The translations under genes and the position numbers were made by a program. This document shows, in pieces, positions 1 through 10,227 of a stretch of 64,000 bases of DNA. Under the pieces are notes generated by a model, which was given only the letters and a program-made list of their open reading frames with translations, made no database searches and was not told where the DNA came from. The stretch is from Sacculina carcini (taxonomy: Eukaryota > Arthropoda > Thecostraca > Sacculinidae): NCBI GenBank assembly GCA_916048095.2, contig OU696591.1, positions 2,876,001 to 2,940,000 of the forward strand, in the 5' to 3' direction. Numbering within the stretch: position 1 is the first letter of the stretch; the number at the start of each line of letters is the position of its first letter.

Positions 1-57
1 AATAAAGAAAATAAAGAAAATAAAGAAAATAAAGAAAATAAAGAAAATAAAGAAAAT
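1..57 (+). repeat. Nonamer tract entering from the left edge
   Basis: The window opens with AAT and then six AAAGAAAAT units. The same bases, and those following them, recur at 12181 onward, so the true tract is probably longer and lies partly outside the window. Confidence 0.95.
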
Positions 58-249
58 TAATTGTACACTCGTGCTTGCGCACTATATATACCACATATAA
101 ACCATCTCTCTTGAACATCTACAATGGCCGGACCGCGTAAGACTCTGCTCGAACCCCGAGGACCTCGGTTCGAATCCCAGCCAGGTAATAACTTTCTTCA
201 CTCAACACTAAACTCTACACACAAATAATCGAAATAAATTGGATGAATT
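58..249 (+). repeat. Cassette 1, consensus
   Basis: Core 125-187. It is followed by 38 nonamers (250-591); unit 8 at 313-321 is AAAGAAGAT. Duplicated as cassette 22. Confidence 0.97.
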
Positions 250-591
250 AAAGAAAATAAAGAAAATAAAGAAAATAAAGAAAATAAAGAAAATAAAGAA
301 AATAAAGAAAATAAAGAAGATAAAGAAAATAAAGAAAATAAAGAAAATAAAGAAAATAAAGAAAATAAAGAAAATAAAGAAAATAAAGAAAATAAAGAAA
401 ATAAAGAAAATAAAGAAAATAAAGAAAATAAAGAAAATAAAGAAAATAAAGAAAATAAAGAAAATAAAGAAAATAAAGAAAATAAAGAAAATAAAGAAAA
501 TAAAGAAAATAAAGAAAATAAAGAAAATAAAGAAAATAAAGAAAATAAAGAAAATAAAGAAAATAAAGAAAATAAAGAAAATAAAGAAAAT

Positions 592-777
592 AACACTCGT
601 GCTTGCGCACTATATATACCACATATAAACCATCTCTCTTGAACATCTACAATGGCCGGACCGCGTAAGACTCTGCTCGAACCCCGAGGACCTCGGTTCG
701 AATCCCAGCCAGGTAATAACTTTCTTCACTCAACACTAAACTCTACACACAAATAAGCGAAATAAATTGGATGAATT
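592..777 (+). repeat. Cassette 2, 5'-truncated
   Basis: Core 653-715. The left junction lacks TTAATTGT, best explained by a 15-bp deletion across the tract/cassette boundary. The tail reads AATAAGCG for AATAATCG. Then 56 uninterrupted nonamers (778-1281). Both marks recur only in cassette 23. Confidence 0.96.
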
Positions 778-1294
778 AAAGAAAATAAAGAAAATAAAGA
801 AAATAAAGAAAATAAAGAAAATAAAGAAAATAAAGAAAATAAAGAAAATAAAGAAAATAAAGAAAATAAAGAAAATAAAGAAAATAAAGAAAATAAAGAA
901 AATAAAGAAAATAAAGAAAATAAAGAAAATAAAGAAAATAAAGAAAATAAAGAAAATAAAGAAAATAAAGAAAATAAAGAAAATAAAGAAAATAAAGAAA
1001 ATAAAGAAAATAAAGAAAATAAAGAAAATAAAGAAAATAAAGAAAATAAAGAAAATAAAGAAAATAAAGAAAATAAAGAAAATAAAGAAAATAAAGAAAA
1101 TAAAGAAAATAAAGAAAATAAAGAAAATAAAGAAAATAAAGAAAATAAAGAAAATAAAGAAAATAAAGAAAATAAAGAAAATAAAGAAAATAAAGAAAAT
1201 AAAGAAAATAAAGAAAATAAAGAAAATAAAGAAAATAAAGAAAATAAAGAAAATAAAGAAAATAAAGAAAATAAAGAAAATTAATTGTACACTC

Positions 1295-1306
1295 GTGCTT
1301 GCGCAC
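1295..1306 (+). other. Small GTGC-TTGC-GCAC hairpin (representative)
   Basis: A 4-bp inverted repeat, GTGC and GCAC around TTGC, lies just before the TATA motif. It is CpG-bearing, unlike the AT-rich flanks, and I saw no variant of it. It is too short to assign a role. Confidence 0.4.
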
Positions 1307-1314
1307 TATATATA
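1307..1314 (+). promoter_or_regulatory. TATATATA upstream of the core (representative)
   Basis: An 8-bp TATATATA lies 42 to 35 nt before the core T, equivalent to about -35 to -28 from where a tRNA 5' end would fall. Together with CAA immediately upstream of the core (CTACAATGG), this resembles plant and yeast tRNA-gene upstream signals. It could equally serve a Pol II start near the ATG. The motif appears unchanged in every copy I read. No transcription evidence is available. Confidence 0.35.
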
Positions 1315-1348
1315 CCACATATAAACCATCTCTCTTGAACATCTACAA

Positions 1349-1407
1349 TGGCCGGACCGCGTAAGACTCTGCTCGAACCCCGAGGACCTCGGTTCGAATC
1401 CCAGCCA
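1349..1407 (+). other. Nested inverted-repeat hairpin in the core (representative)
   Basis: TGGCCGG (1349-1355) can pair with CCAGCCA (1401-1407) in six of seven positions. Inside it TCGAACC (1373-1379) and GGTTCGA (1391-1397) are a perfect 7-bp inverted repeat, with GAG/CTC and a GAC loop at the tip. The fold could form in RNA or as a DNA cruciform. Five copies (cassettes 89, 91, 106, 109, 112) change A55 to G, which turns the single C-A mismatch of the outer stem into a C-G pair; cassette 89 loses the neighbouring pair by G56A. Confidence 0.55.
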
Positions 1408-1411
1408 GGTA
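1349..1411 (+). pseudogene. tRNA-like core of the cassette (representative, cassette 3), degenerate
   Basis: This 63-nt GC-rich core is present in every complete cassette, at cassette offset 68-130 in full-length copies. It starts with TGGCCGGACCG (1349-1359), which resembles a Pol III A-box, and has GGTTCGAATCC (1391-1401), a match to the B-box/T-loop consensus. The spacing from A-box start to B-box start is 42 nt, close to that of a real tRNA. Read as a tRNA, the T-arm has four of five pairs (C-C mismatch), and a CTCGAAC loop could present a CGA anticodon, but the anticodon and acceptor stems do not pair well. I therefore call it a tRNA-derived or tRNA-like element rather than a tRNA gene. 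The B-box is changed in only two copies (G43C at cassettes 16 and 20), while the A-box is often mutated. A SINE head or a B-box-only TFIIIC site are alternatives. Confidence 0.45.
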
Positions 1412-1635
1412 ATAACTTTCTTCACTCAACACTAAACTCTACACACAAATAATCGAAATAAATTGGATGAATTAAAGAAAATAAAGAAAATAAAGAAAAT
1501 AAAGAAAATAAAGAAAATAAAGAAAATAAAGAAAATAAAGAAAATAAAGAAAATAAAGAAAATAAAGAAAATAAAGAAAATAAAGAAAATAAAGAAAATA
1601 AAGAAAATAAAGAAAATAAAGAAAATAAAGAAAAT

Positions 1636-1827
1636 TAATTGTACACTCGTGCTTGCGCACTATATATACCACATATAAACCATCTCTCTTGAACATCTAC
1701 AATGTCCGGACCGCGTAAGACTCTGCTCGAACCCCGAGGACCTCGGTTCGAATCCCAGCCAGGTAATAACTTTCTTCACTCAACACTAAACTCTACACAC
1801 AAATAATCGAAATAAATTGGATGAATT
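1636..1827 (+). repeat. Cassette 4, G3T
   Basis: Core 1703-1765 begins TGTCCGG. Then 14 nonamers (1828-1953), the third from last being GAAGAAAAT. Confidence 0.97.
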
Positions 1828-1953
1828 AAAGAAAATAAAGAAAATAAAGAAAATAAAGAAAATAAAGAAAATAAAGAAAATAAAGAAAATAAAGAAAATA
1901 AAGAAAATAAAGAAAATAAAGAAAATGAAGAAAATAAAGAAAATAAAGAAAAT

Positions 1954-2145
1954 TAATTGTACACTCGTGCTTGCGCACTATATATACCACATATAAACCA
2001 TCTCTCTTGAACATCTACAATGGTCGGACCGCGTAAGACTCTGCTCGAACCCCGAGGACCTCGGTTCGAATCCCAGCCAGGTAATAACTTTCTTCACTCA
2101 ACACTAAACTCTACACACAAATAATCGAAATAAATTGGATGAATT
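1954..2145 (+). repeat. Cassette 5, C4T
   Basis: Core 2021-2083 begins TGGTCGG. It precedes the 135-unit tract at 2146-3360. Confidence 0.97.
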
Positions 2146-3360
2146 AAAGAAAATAAAGAAAATAAATAAAATAAAGAAAATAAAGAAAATAAAGAAAATA
2201 AAGAAAATAAAGAAAATAAAGAAAATAAAGAAAATAAAGAAAATAAAGAAAATGAAGAAAATGAAGAAAATAAAGAAAATAAAGAAAATAAAGAAAATAA
2301 AGAAAATAAAGAAAATAAAGAAAATAAAGAAAATAAAGAAAATAAAGAAAATAAAGAAAATAAAGAAAATAAAGAAAATAAAGAAAATAAAGAAAATAAA
2401 GAAAATAAAGAAAATAAAGAAAATAAAGAAAATAAAGAAAATAAAGAAAATAAAGAAAATAAAGAAAATAAAGAAAATAAAGAAAATAAAGAAAATAAAG
2501 AAAATAAAGAAAATAAAGAAAATAAAGAAAATAAAGAAAATAAAGAAAATAAAGAAAATAAAGAAAATAAAGAAAATAAAGAAAATAAAGAAAATAAAGA
2601 AAATAAAGAAAATAAAGAAAATAAAGAAAATAAAGAAAATAAAGAAAATAAAGAAAATAAAGAAAATAAAGAAAATAAAGAAAATAAAGAAAATAAAGAA
2701 AATAAAGAAAATAAAGAAAATAAAGAAAATAAAGAAAATAAAGAAAATAAAGAAAATAAAGAAAATAAAGAAAATAAAGAAAATAAAGAAAATAAAGAAA
2801 ATAAAGAAAATAAAGAAAATAAAGAAAATAAAGAAAATAAAGAAAATAAAGAAAATAAAGAAAATAAAGAAAATAAAGAAAATAAAGAAAATAAAGAAAA
2901 TAAAGAAAATAAAGAAAATAAAGAAAATAAAGAAAATAAAGAAAATAAAGAAAATAAAGAAAATAAAGAAAATAAAGAAAATAAAGAAAATAAAGAAAAT
3001 AAAGAAAATAAAGAAAATAAAGAAAATAAAGAAAATAAAGAAAATAAAGAAAATAAAGAAAATAAAGAAAATAAAGATAATATAGAAAATAAAGAAAATA
3101 AAGAAAATAAAGAAAATAAAGAAAATAAAGAAAATAAAGAAAATAAAGAAAATAAAGAAAATAAAGAAAATAAAGAAAATAAAGAAAATAAAGAAAATAA
3201 AGAAAATAAAGAAAATAAAGAAAATAAAGAAAATAAAGAAAATAAAGAAAATAAAGAAAATAAAGAAAATAAAGAAAATAAAGAAAATAAAGAAAATAAA
3301 GAAAATAAAGAAAATAAAGAAAATAAAGAAAATATAGAAAATATAGAAAATAAAGAAAAT
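2146..3360 (+). repeat. Long nonamer tract, 135 units
   Basis: Interruptions in order are AAATAAAAT at unit 3, two GAAGAAAAT near 2253-2270, an AAAGATAAT-ATAGAAAAT pair near 3073-3090, and two ATAGAAAAT near the right end. The same ordered set occurs in the 144-unit tract at 14398-15693, so the two are duplicates that differ by nine units. Confidence 0.96.
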
Positions 3361-3552
3361 TTATTGTACACTCGTGCTTGCGCACTATATATACCACATA
3401 TAAACCATCTCTCTTGAACATCTACAATGTCCGGACCGCGTAAGACTCTGCTCGAACCCCGAGGACCTCGGTTCGAATCCCAGCCAGGTAATAACTTTCT
3501 TCACTCAACACTAAACTCTACACACAAATAATCGAAATAAATTGGATGAATT
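3361..3552 (+). repeat. Cassette 6, left-edge A2T and G3T
   Basis: Core 3428-3490. The left edge reads TTATTG instead of TAATTG. Then 17 nonamers (3553-3705). Confidence 0.97.
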
Positions 3553-3705
3553 AAAGAAAATAAAGAAAATAAAGAAAATAAAGAAAATAAAGAAAATAAA
3601 GAAAATAAAGAAAATAAAGAAAATAAAGAAAATAAAGAAAATAAAGAAAATAAAGAAAATAAAGAAAATAAAGAAAATAAAGAAAATAAAGAAAATAAAG
3701 AAAAT

Positions 3706-3897
3706 TAATTGTACACTCGTGCTTGCGCACTATATATACCACATATAAACCATCTCTCTTGAACATCTACAATATCCGGACCGCGTAAGACTCTGCTCGA
3801 ACCCCGAGGACCTCGGTTCGAATCCCAGCCAGGTAATAACTTTCTTCACTCAACACTAAACTCTACACACAAATAATCGAAATAAATTGGATGAATT
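3706..3897 (+). repeat. Cassette 7, G2A and G3T (ATG lost)
   Basis: Core 3773-3835. The ATG becomes ATA. Then 13 nonamers (3898-4014) with GAAGAAAAT third from last. Confidence 0.97.
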
Positions 3898-4014
3898 AAA
3901 GAAAATAAAGAAAATAAAGAAAATAAAGAAAATAAAGAAAATAAAGAAAATAAAGAAAATAAAGAAAATAAAGAAAATAAAGAAAATGAAGAAAATAAAG
4001 AAAATAAAGAAAAT

Positions 4015-4206
4015 TAATTGTACACTCGTGCTTGCGCACTATATATACCACATATAAACCATCTCTCTTGAACATCTACAATGGTCGGACCGCGTAAGAC
4101 TCTGCTCGAACCCCGAGGACCTCGGTTCGAATCCCAGCCAGGTAATAACTTTCTTCACTCAACACTAAACTCTACACACAAATAATCGAAATAAATTGGA
4201 TGAATT
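4015..4206 (+). repeat. Cassette 8, C4T
   Basis: Core 4082-4144. It precedes the 122-unit tract at 4207-5304. Confidence 0.97.
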
Positions 4207-5304
4207 AAAGAAAATAAAGAAAATAAATAAAATAAAGAAAATAAAGAAAATAAAGAAAATAAAGAAAATAAAGAAAATAAAGAAAATAAAGAAAATAAAG
4301 AAAATAAAGAAAATAAAGAAAATAAAGAAAATAAAGAAAATGAAGAAAATGAAGAAAATAAAGAAAATAAAGAAAATAAAGAAAATAAAGAAAATAAAGA
4401 AAATAAAGAAAATAAAGAAAATAAAGAAAATAAAGAAAATAAAGAAAATAAAGAAAATAAAGAAAATAAAGAAAATAAAGAAAATAAAGAAAATAAAGAA
4501 AATAAAGAAAATAAAGAAAATAAAGAAAATAAAGAAAATAAAGAAAATAAAGAAAATAAAGAAAATAAAGAAAATAAAGAAAATAAAGAAAATAAAGAAA
4601 ATAAAGAAAATAAAGAAAATAAAGAAAATAAAGAAAATAAAGAAAATAAAGAAAATAAAGAAAATAAAGAAAATAAAGAAAATAAAGAAAATAAAGAAAA
4701 TAAAGAAAATAAAGAAAATAAAGAAAATAAAGAAAATAAAGAAAATAAAGAAAATAAAGAAAATAAAGAAAATAAAGAAAATAAAGAAAATAAAGAAAAT
4801 AAAGAAAATAAAGAAAATAAAGAAAATAAAGAAAATAAAGAAAATAAAGAAAATAAAGAAAATAAAGAAAATAAAGAAAATAAAGAAAATAAAGAAAATA
4901 AAGAAAATAAAGAAAATAAAGAAAATAAAGAAAATAAAGAAAATAAAGAAAATAAAGAAAATAAAGAAAATAAAGAAAATAAAGAAAATAAAGAAAATAA
5001 AGAAAATAAAGAAAATAAAGAAAATAAAGAAAATAAAGAAAATAAAGAAAATAAAGAAAATAAAGAAAATAAAGAAAATTAAGAAAATAAAGAAAATAAA
5101 GAAAATTAAGAAAATAAAGAAAATAAAGAAAATAAAGAAAATAAAGAAAATAAAGAAAATAAAGAAAATAAAGAAAATAAAGAAAATAAAGAAAATAAAG
5201 AAAATAAAGAAAATAAAGAAAATAAAGAAAATAAAGAAAATAAAGAAAATAAAGAAAATAAAGAAAATAAAGAAAATATAGAAAATATAGAAAATAAAGA
5301 AAAT
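4207..5304 (+). repeat. Long nonamer tract, 122 units
   Basis: AAATAAAAT at unit 3, paired GAAGAAAAT near 4341-4358, two TAAGAAAAT near 5080 and 5107, and two ATAGAAAAT near the right end. It resembles the 137-unit tract at 16522-17754. Confidence 0.96.
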
Positions 5305-5496
5305 TAATTGTACACTCGTGCTTGCGCACTATATATACCACATATAAACCATCTCTCTTGAACATCTACAATGGCCGGACCGCGTAAGACTCTGCTCGAA
5401 CCCCGAGGACCTCGGTTCGAATCCCAGCCAGGTAATAACTTTCTTCACTCAACACTAAACTCTACACACAAATAATCGAAATAAATTGGATGAATT
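5305..5496 (+). repeat. Cassette 9, consensus
   Basis: Core 5372-5434. Then 51 nonamers (5497-5955) with adjacent TAAGAAAAT units near 5722 and two ATAGAAAAT near the end. Confidence 0.97.
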
Positions 5497-5955
5497 AAAG
5501 AAAATAAAGAAAATAAAGAAAATAAAGAAAATAAAGAAAATAAAGAAAATAAAGAAAATAAAGAAAATAAAGAAAATAAAGAAAATAAAGAAAATAAAGA
5601 AAATAAAGAAAATAAAGAAAATAAAGAAAATAAAGAAAATAAAGAAAATAAAGAAAATAAAGAAAATAAAGAAAATAAAGAAAATAAAGAAAATAAAGAA
5701 AATAAAGAAAATAAAGAAAATTAAGAAAATTAAGAAAATAAAGAAAATAAAGAAAATAAAGAAAATAAAGAAAATAAAGAAAATAAAGAAAATAAAGAAA
5801 ATAAAGAAAATAAAGAAAATAAAGAAAATAAAGAAAATAAAGAAAATAAAGAAAATAAAGAAAATAAAGAAAATAAAGAAAATAAAGAAAATAAAGAAAA
5901 TAAAGAAAATAAAGAAAATAAAGAAAATATAGAAAATATAGAAAATAAAGAAAAT

Positions 5956-6147
5956 TAATTGTACACTCGTGCTTGCGCACTATATATACCACATATAAAC
6001 CATCTCTCTTGAACATCTACAATGGCCGGACCGCGTAAGACTCTGCTCGAACCCCGAGGACCTCGGTTCGAATCCCAGCCAGGTAATAACTTTCTTCACT
6101 CAACACTAAACTCTACACACAAATAATCGAAATAAATTGGATGAATT
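5956..6147 (+). repeat. Cassette 10, consensus
   Basis: Core 6023-6085. Then 49 nonamers (6148-6588), with one GAAGAAAAT third from last. Confidence 0.97.
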
Positions 6148-6588
6148 AAAGAAAATAAAGAAAATAAAGAAAATAAAGAAAATAAAGAAAATAAAGAAAA
6201 TAAAGAAAATAAAGAAAATAAAGAAAATAAAGAAAATAAAGAAAATAAAGAAAATAAAGAAAATAAAGAAAATAAAGAAAATAAAGAAAATAAAGAAAAT
6301 AAAGAAAATAAAGAAAATAAAGAAAATAAAGAAAATAAAGAAAATAAAGAAAATAAAGAAAATAAAGAAAATAAAGAAAATAAAGAAAATAAAGAAAATA
6401 AAGAAAATAAAGAAAATAAAGAAAATAAAGAAAATAAAGAAAATAAAGAAAATAAAGAAAATAAAGAAAATAAAGAAAATAAAGAAAATAAAGAAAATAA
6501 AGAAAATAAAGAAAATAAAGAAAATAAAGAAAATAAAGAAAATAAAGAAAATAAAGAAAATGAAGAAAATAAAGAAAATAAAGAAAAT

Positions 6589-6780
6589 TAATTGTACACT
6601 CGTGCTTGCGCACTATATATACCACATATAAACCATCTCTCTTGAACATCTACAATGGTCGGACCGCGTAAGACTCTGCTCGAACCCCGAGGACCTCGGT
6701 TCGAATCCCAGCCAGGTAATAACTTTCTTCACTCAACACTAAACTCTACACACAAATAATCGAAATAAATTGGATGAATT
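6589..6780 (+). repeat. Cassette 11, C4T
   Basis: Core 6656-6718. Then 15 perfect nonamers (6781-6915). Confidence 0.97.
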
Positions 6781-6915
6781 AAAGAAAATAAAGAAAATAA
6801 AGAAAATAAAGAAAATAAAGAAAATAAAGAAAATAAAGAAAATAAAGAAAATAAAGAAAATAAAGAAAATAAAGAAAATAAAGAAAATAAAGAAAATAAA
6901 GAAAATAAAGAAAAT

Positions 6916-7107
6916 TAATTGTACACTCGTGCTTGCGCACTATATATACCACATATAAACCATCTCTCTTGAACATCTACAATGGTCGGACCGCGTAAGA
7001 CTCTGCTCGAACCCCGAGGACCTCGGTTCGAATCCCAGCCAGGTAATAAATTTCTTCACTCAACACTAAACTCTACACACAAATAATCGAAATAAATTGG
7101 ATGAATT
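6916..7107 (+). repeat. Cassette 12, C4T with a C-to-A after the core
   Basis: Core 6983-7045; GGTAATAAC reads GGTAATAAA just after it. Then 25 nonamers (7108-7332). Confidence 0.97.
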
Positions 7108-7332
7108 AAAGAAAATAAAGAAAATAAAGAAAATAAAGAAAATAAAGAAAATAAAGAAAATAAAGAAAATAAAGAAAATAAAGAAAATAAAGAAAATAAA
7201 GAAAATAAAGAAAATAAAGAAAATAAAGAAAATAAAGAAAATAAAGAAAATAAAGAAAATAAAGAAAATAAAGAAAATAAAGAAAATAAAGAAAATAAAG
7301 AAAATAAAGAAAATAAAGAAAATAAAGAAAAT

Positions 7333-7524
7333 TAATTGTACACTCGTGCTTGCGCACTATATATACCACATATAAGCCATCTCTCTTGAACATCTACAAT
7401 GTCCGGACCGCGTAAGACTCTGCTCGAACCCCGAGGACCTCGGTTCGAATCCCAGCCAGGTAATAACTTTCTTCACTCAACACTAAACTCTACACACAAA
7501 TAATCGAAATAAATTGGATGAATT
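7333..7524 (+). repeat. Cassette 13, ATAAGCC and G3T
   Basis: Core 7400-7462. Cassette offset 44 is G. Then 12 nonamers (7525-7632), the shortest tract class. Confidence 0.97.
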
Positions 7525-7632
7525 AAAGAAAATAAAGAAAATAAAGAAAATAAAGAAAATAAAGAAAATAAAGAAAATAAAGAAAATAAAGAAAATAAAG
7601 AAAATAAAGAAAATAAAGAAAATAAAGAAAAT

Positions 7633-7824
7633 TAATTGTACACTCGTGCTTGCGCACTATATATACCACATATAAACCATCTCTCTTGAACATCTACAAT
7701 GGTCGGACCGCGTAAGACTCTGCTCGAACCCCGAGGACCTCGGTTCGAATCCCAGCCAGGTAATAACTTTCTTCACTCAACACTAAACTCTACACACAAA
7801 TAATCGAAATAAATTGGATGAATT
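7633..7824 (+). repeat. Cassette 14, C4T
   Basis: Core 7700-7762. It precedes the 85-unit tract at 7825-8589. Confidence 0.97.
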
Positions 7825-8589
7825 AAAGAAAATAAAGAAAATAAAGAAAATAAAGAAAATAAAGAAAATAAAGAAAATAAAGAAAATAAAGAAAATAAAG
7901 AAAATAAAGAAAATAAAGAAAATAAAGAAAATGAAGAAAATGAAGAAAATAAAGAAAATGAAGAAAATAAAGAAAATAAAGAAAATAAAGAAAATAAAGA
8001 AAATAAAGAAAATAAAGAAAATAAAGAAAATAAAGAAAATAAAGAAAATAAAGAAAATAAAGAAAATAAAGAAAATAAAGAAAATAAAGAAAATAAAGAA
8101 AATAAAGAAAATAAATAAAATAAAGAAAATAAAGAAAATAAAGAAAATAAAGAAAATAAAGAAAATAAAGAAAATAAAGAAAATAAAGAAAATAAAGAAA
8201 ATAAAGAAAATAAAGAAAATAAAGAAAATAAAGAAAATAAAGAAAATAAAGAAAATAAAGAAAATAAAGAAAATAAAGAAAATAAAGAAAATAAAGAAAA
8301 TAAAGAAAATAAAGAAAATAAAGAAAATAAAGAAAATAAAGAAAATAAAGAAAATAAAGAAAATAAAGAAAATAAAGAAAATAAAGAAAACAAAGAAAAC
8401 AAAGAAAACAAAGAAAATAAAGAAAATAAAGAAAATAAAGAAAATAAAGAAAATAAAGAAAATAAAGAAAATAAAGAAAATAAAGAAAATAAAGAAAATA
8501 AAGAAAATAAAGAAAATAAAGAAAATAAAGAAAATAAAGAAAATAAAGAAAATAAAGAAAATAAAGAAAATAAAGAAAATAAAGAAAAT
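7825..8589 (+). repeat. Nonamer tract, 85 units
   Basis: GAAGAAAAT occurs three times near 7933-7968, AAATAAAAT once near 8113, and AAAGAAAAC three times near 8383-8409. The last mark recurs, as pairs, in the 24-45 kb family. Confidence 0.96.
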
Positions 8590-8781
8590 TAATTGTACAC
8601 TCGTGCTTGCGCACTATATATACCACATATAAACCATCTCTCTTGAACATCTACAATGGCCGGACCGCGTAAGACTCTGCTCGAACCCCGAGGACCTCGG
8701 TTCGAATCCCAGCCAGGTAATAACTTTCTTCACTCAACACTAAACTCTACACACAAATAATCGAAATAAATTGGATGAATT
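8590..8781 (+). repeat. Cassette 15, consensus
   Basis: Core 8657-8719. Then 39 nonamers (8782-9132) with one ATTGAAAAT near 8881 and one ATAGAAAAT near the end. Confidence 0.97.
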
Positions 8782-9132
8782 AAAGAAAATAAAGAAAATA
8801 AAGAAAATAAAGAAAATAAAGAAAATAAAGAAAATAAAGAAAATAAAGAAAATAAAGAAAATAAAGAAAATAAAGAAAATATTGAAAATAAAGAAAATAA
8901 AGAAAATAAAGAAAATAAAGAAAATAAAGAAAATAAAGAAAATAAAGAAAATAAAGAAAATAAAGAAAATAAAGAAAATAAAGAAAATAAAGAAAATAAA
9001 GAAAATAAAGAAAATAAAGAAAATAAAGAAAATAAAGAAAATAAAGAAAATAAAGAAAATAAAGAAAATAAAGAAAATAAAGAAAATAAAGAAAATAAAG
9101 AAAATATAGAAAATAAAGAAAATAAAGAAAAT

Positions 9133-9324
9133 TAATTGTACACTCGTGCTTGCGCACTATATATACCACATATAAACCATCTCTCTTGAACATCTACAAT
9201 GGCCGGACCGCGTAAGACTCTGCTCGAACCCCGAGGACCTCCGTTCGAATCCCAGCCAGGTAATAACTTTCTTCACTCAACACTAAACTCTACACACAAA
9301 TAATCGAAATAAATTGGATGAATT
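9133..9324 (+). repeat. Cassette 16, G43C (B-box changed)
   Basis: Core 9200-9262. The B-box reads CGTTCGAATCC, one of only two such copies. Then 15 nonamers (9325-9459), opening AAGGAAAAT and ending with AATGAAAAT and two TAAGAAAAT. Confidence 0.97.
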
Positions 9325-9459
9325 AAGGAAAATAAAGAAAATAAAGAAAATAAAGAAAATATAGAAAATAAAGAAAATAAAGAAAATAAAGAAAATAAAG
9401 AAAATAAAGAAAATAAAGAAAATAAAGAAAATAATGAAAATTAAGAAAATTAAGAAAAT

Positions 9460-9651
9460 TAATTGTACACTCGTGCTTGCGCACTATATATACCACATAT
9501 AAACCATCTCTCTTGAACATCTACAATGGCCGGACCGCGTAAGACTCTGCTCGAACCCCGAGGACCTCGGTTCGAATCCCAGCCAGGTAATAACTTTCTT
9601 CACTCAACACTAAACTCTACACACAAATAATCGAAATAAATTGGATGAATT
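9460..9651 (+). repeat. Cassette 17, consensus
   Basis: Core 9527-9589. Then 64 nonamers (9652-10227) with AAAGAAGAT, two AAATAAAAT, one AAAGAAAAC and one AAGGAAAAT. Confidence 0.97.
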
Positions 9652-10227
9652 AAAGAAAATAAAGAAAATAAAGAAAATAAAGAAAATAAAGAAAATAAAG
9701 AAAATAAAGAAAATAAAGAAAATAAAGAAAATAAAGAAGATAAAGAAAATAAAGAAAATAAAGAAAATAAAGAAAATAAATAAAATAAAGAAAATAAAGA
9801 AAATAAAGAAAATAAAGAAAATAAAGAAAACAAAGAAAATAAAGAAAATAAAGAAAATAAAGAAAATAAAGAAAATAAAGAAAATAAAGAAAATAAAGAA
9901 AATAAAGAAAATAAAGAAAATAAAGAAAATAAAGAAAATAAAGAAAATAAATAAAATAAAGAAAATAAAGAAAATAAAGAAAATAAAGAAAATAAAGAAA
10001 ATAAAGAAAATAAAGAAAATAAAGAAAATAAAGAAAATAAAGAAAATAAAGAAAATAAAGAAAATAAAGAAAATAAAGAAAATAAAGAAAATAAAGAAAA
10101 TAAAGAAAATAAAGAAAATAAAGAAAATAAAGAAAATAAAGAAAATAAAGAAAATAAAGAAAATAAGGAAAATAAAGAAAATAAAGAAAATAAAGAAAAT
10201 AAAGAAAATAAAGAAAATAAAGAAAAT

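Larger units (their letters stand above)
1348..1452 (+). other. 34-codon ORF in the cassette (representative, probably not coding)
   Basis: The ATG in ACAATGG context opens a frame that starts MAGPRKTLLEPRGPR and ends NSTHK before TAA. CAGGTAATA inside it resembles a 5' splice site. Against coding: the start is ATA in cassettes 7 and 45, cassette 37 has a TGA, and most variants change the amino acid (K6E, P11S, G13R, Q19R, N23Y). The RFES residues are simply the B-box translated, as happens with many tRNA-like sequences. Confidence 0.12.
1282..1473 (+). repeat. Cassette 3, consensus reference copy
   Basis: Core 1349-1411. This copy is used for the representative sub-features. It is followed by 18 nonamers (1474-1635). 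Confidence 0.97.
1..5304 (+). repeat. Large segmental duplication, left copy
   Basis: Cassettes 1-5 match cassettes 22-26 in order and in variants, and cassettes 6-8 match 27-29 more loosely. The 5'-truncated cassette (2 and 23) and the ordered tract interruptions are shared. The right copy is at 12181-17754. Tract lengths differ by up to nine units in the first part. Confidence 0.85.

Noticed and set aside
1349..1411. Intact tRNA gene, for example tRNA-Ser with anticodon CGA
   Set aside because: The T-arm and B-box fit, but the anticodon stem and the acceptor stem do not pair acceptably in any register I tried, and there is no T-run terminator on the plus strand.
1349..1411. tRNA-like gene on the minus strand (GGGGTTCGAG)
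   Set aside because: The minus strand resembles a B-box only because core 25-31 and 43-49 are inverted repeats. It matches the consensus poorly at its end, and any minus transcript would hit TTTT at once in the tract.
1400..1440. Spliced-leader RNA gene with a donor at CAGGTAATA
   Set aside because: No Sm-binding T-rich site follows, the upstream region resembles no leader I recognise, and the GT context is common.
1474..1635. Yeast-type ARS consensus in the minus strand of the tract
   Set aside because: The tract is one base off the ARS core in every unit, simply from its AT-rich composition, so the match has no weight.
2094..3421. Long ORFs of KKI, KEN, FSL or FLY repeats, here up to 425 codons
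   Set aside because: They arise because the 9-bp unit is a multiple of 3 and lacks stops in several frames on both strands. They appear in overlapping frames at every tract, with lengths set by tract length. Nothing suggests translation.
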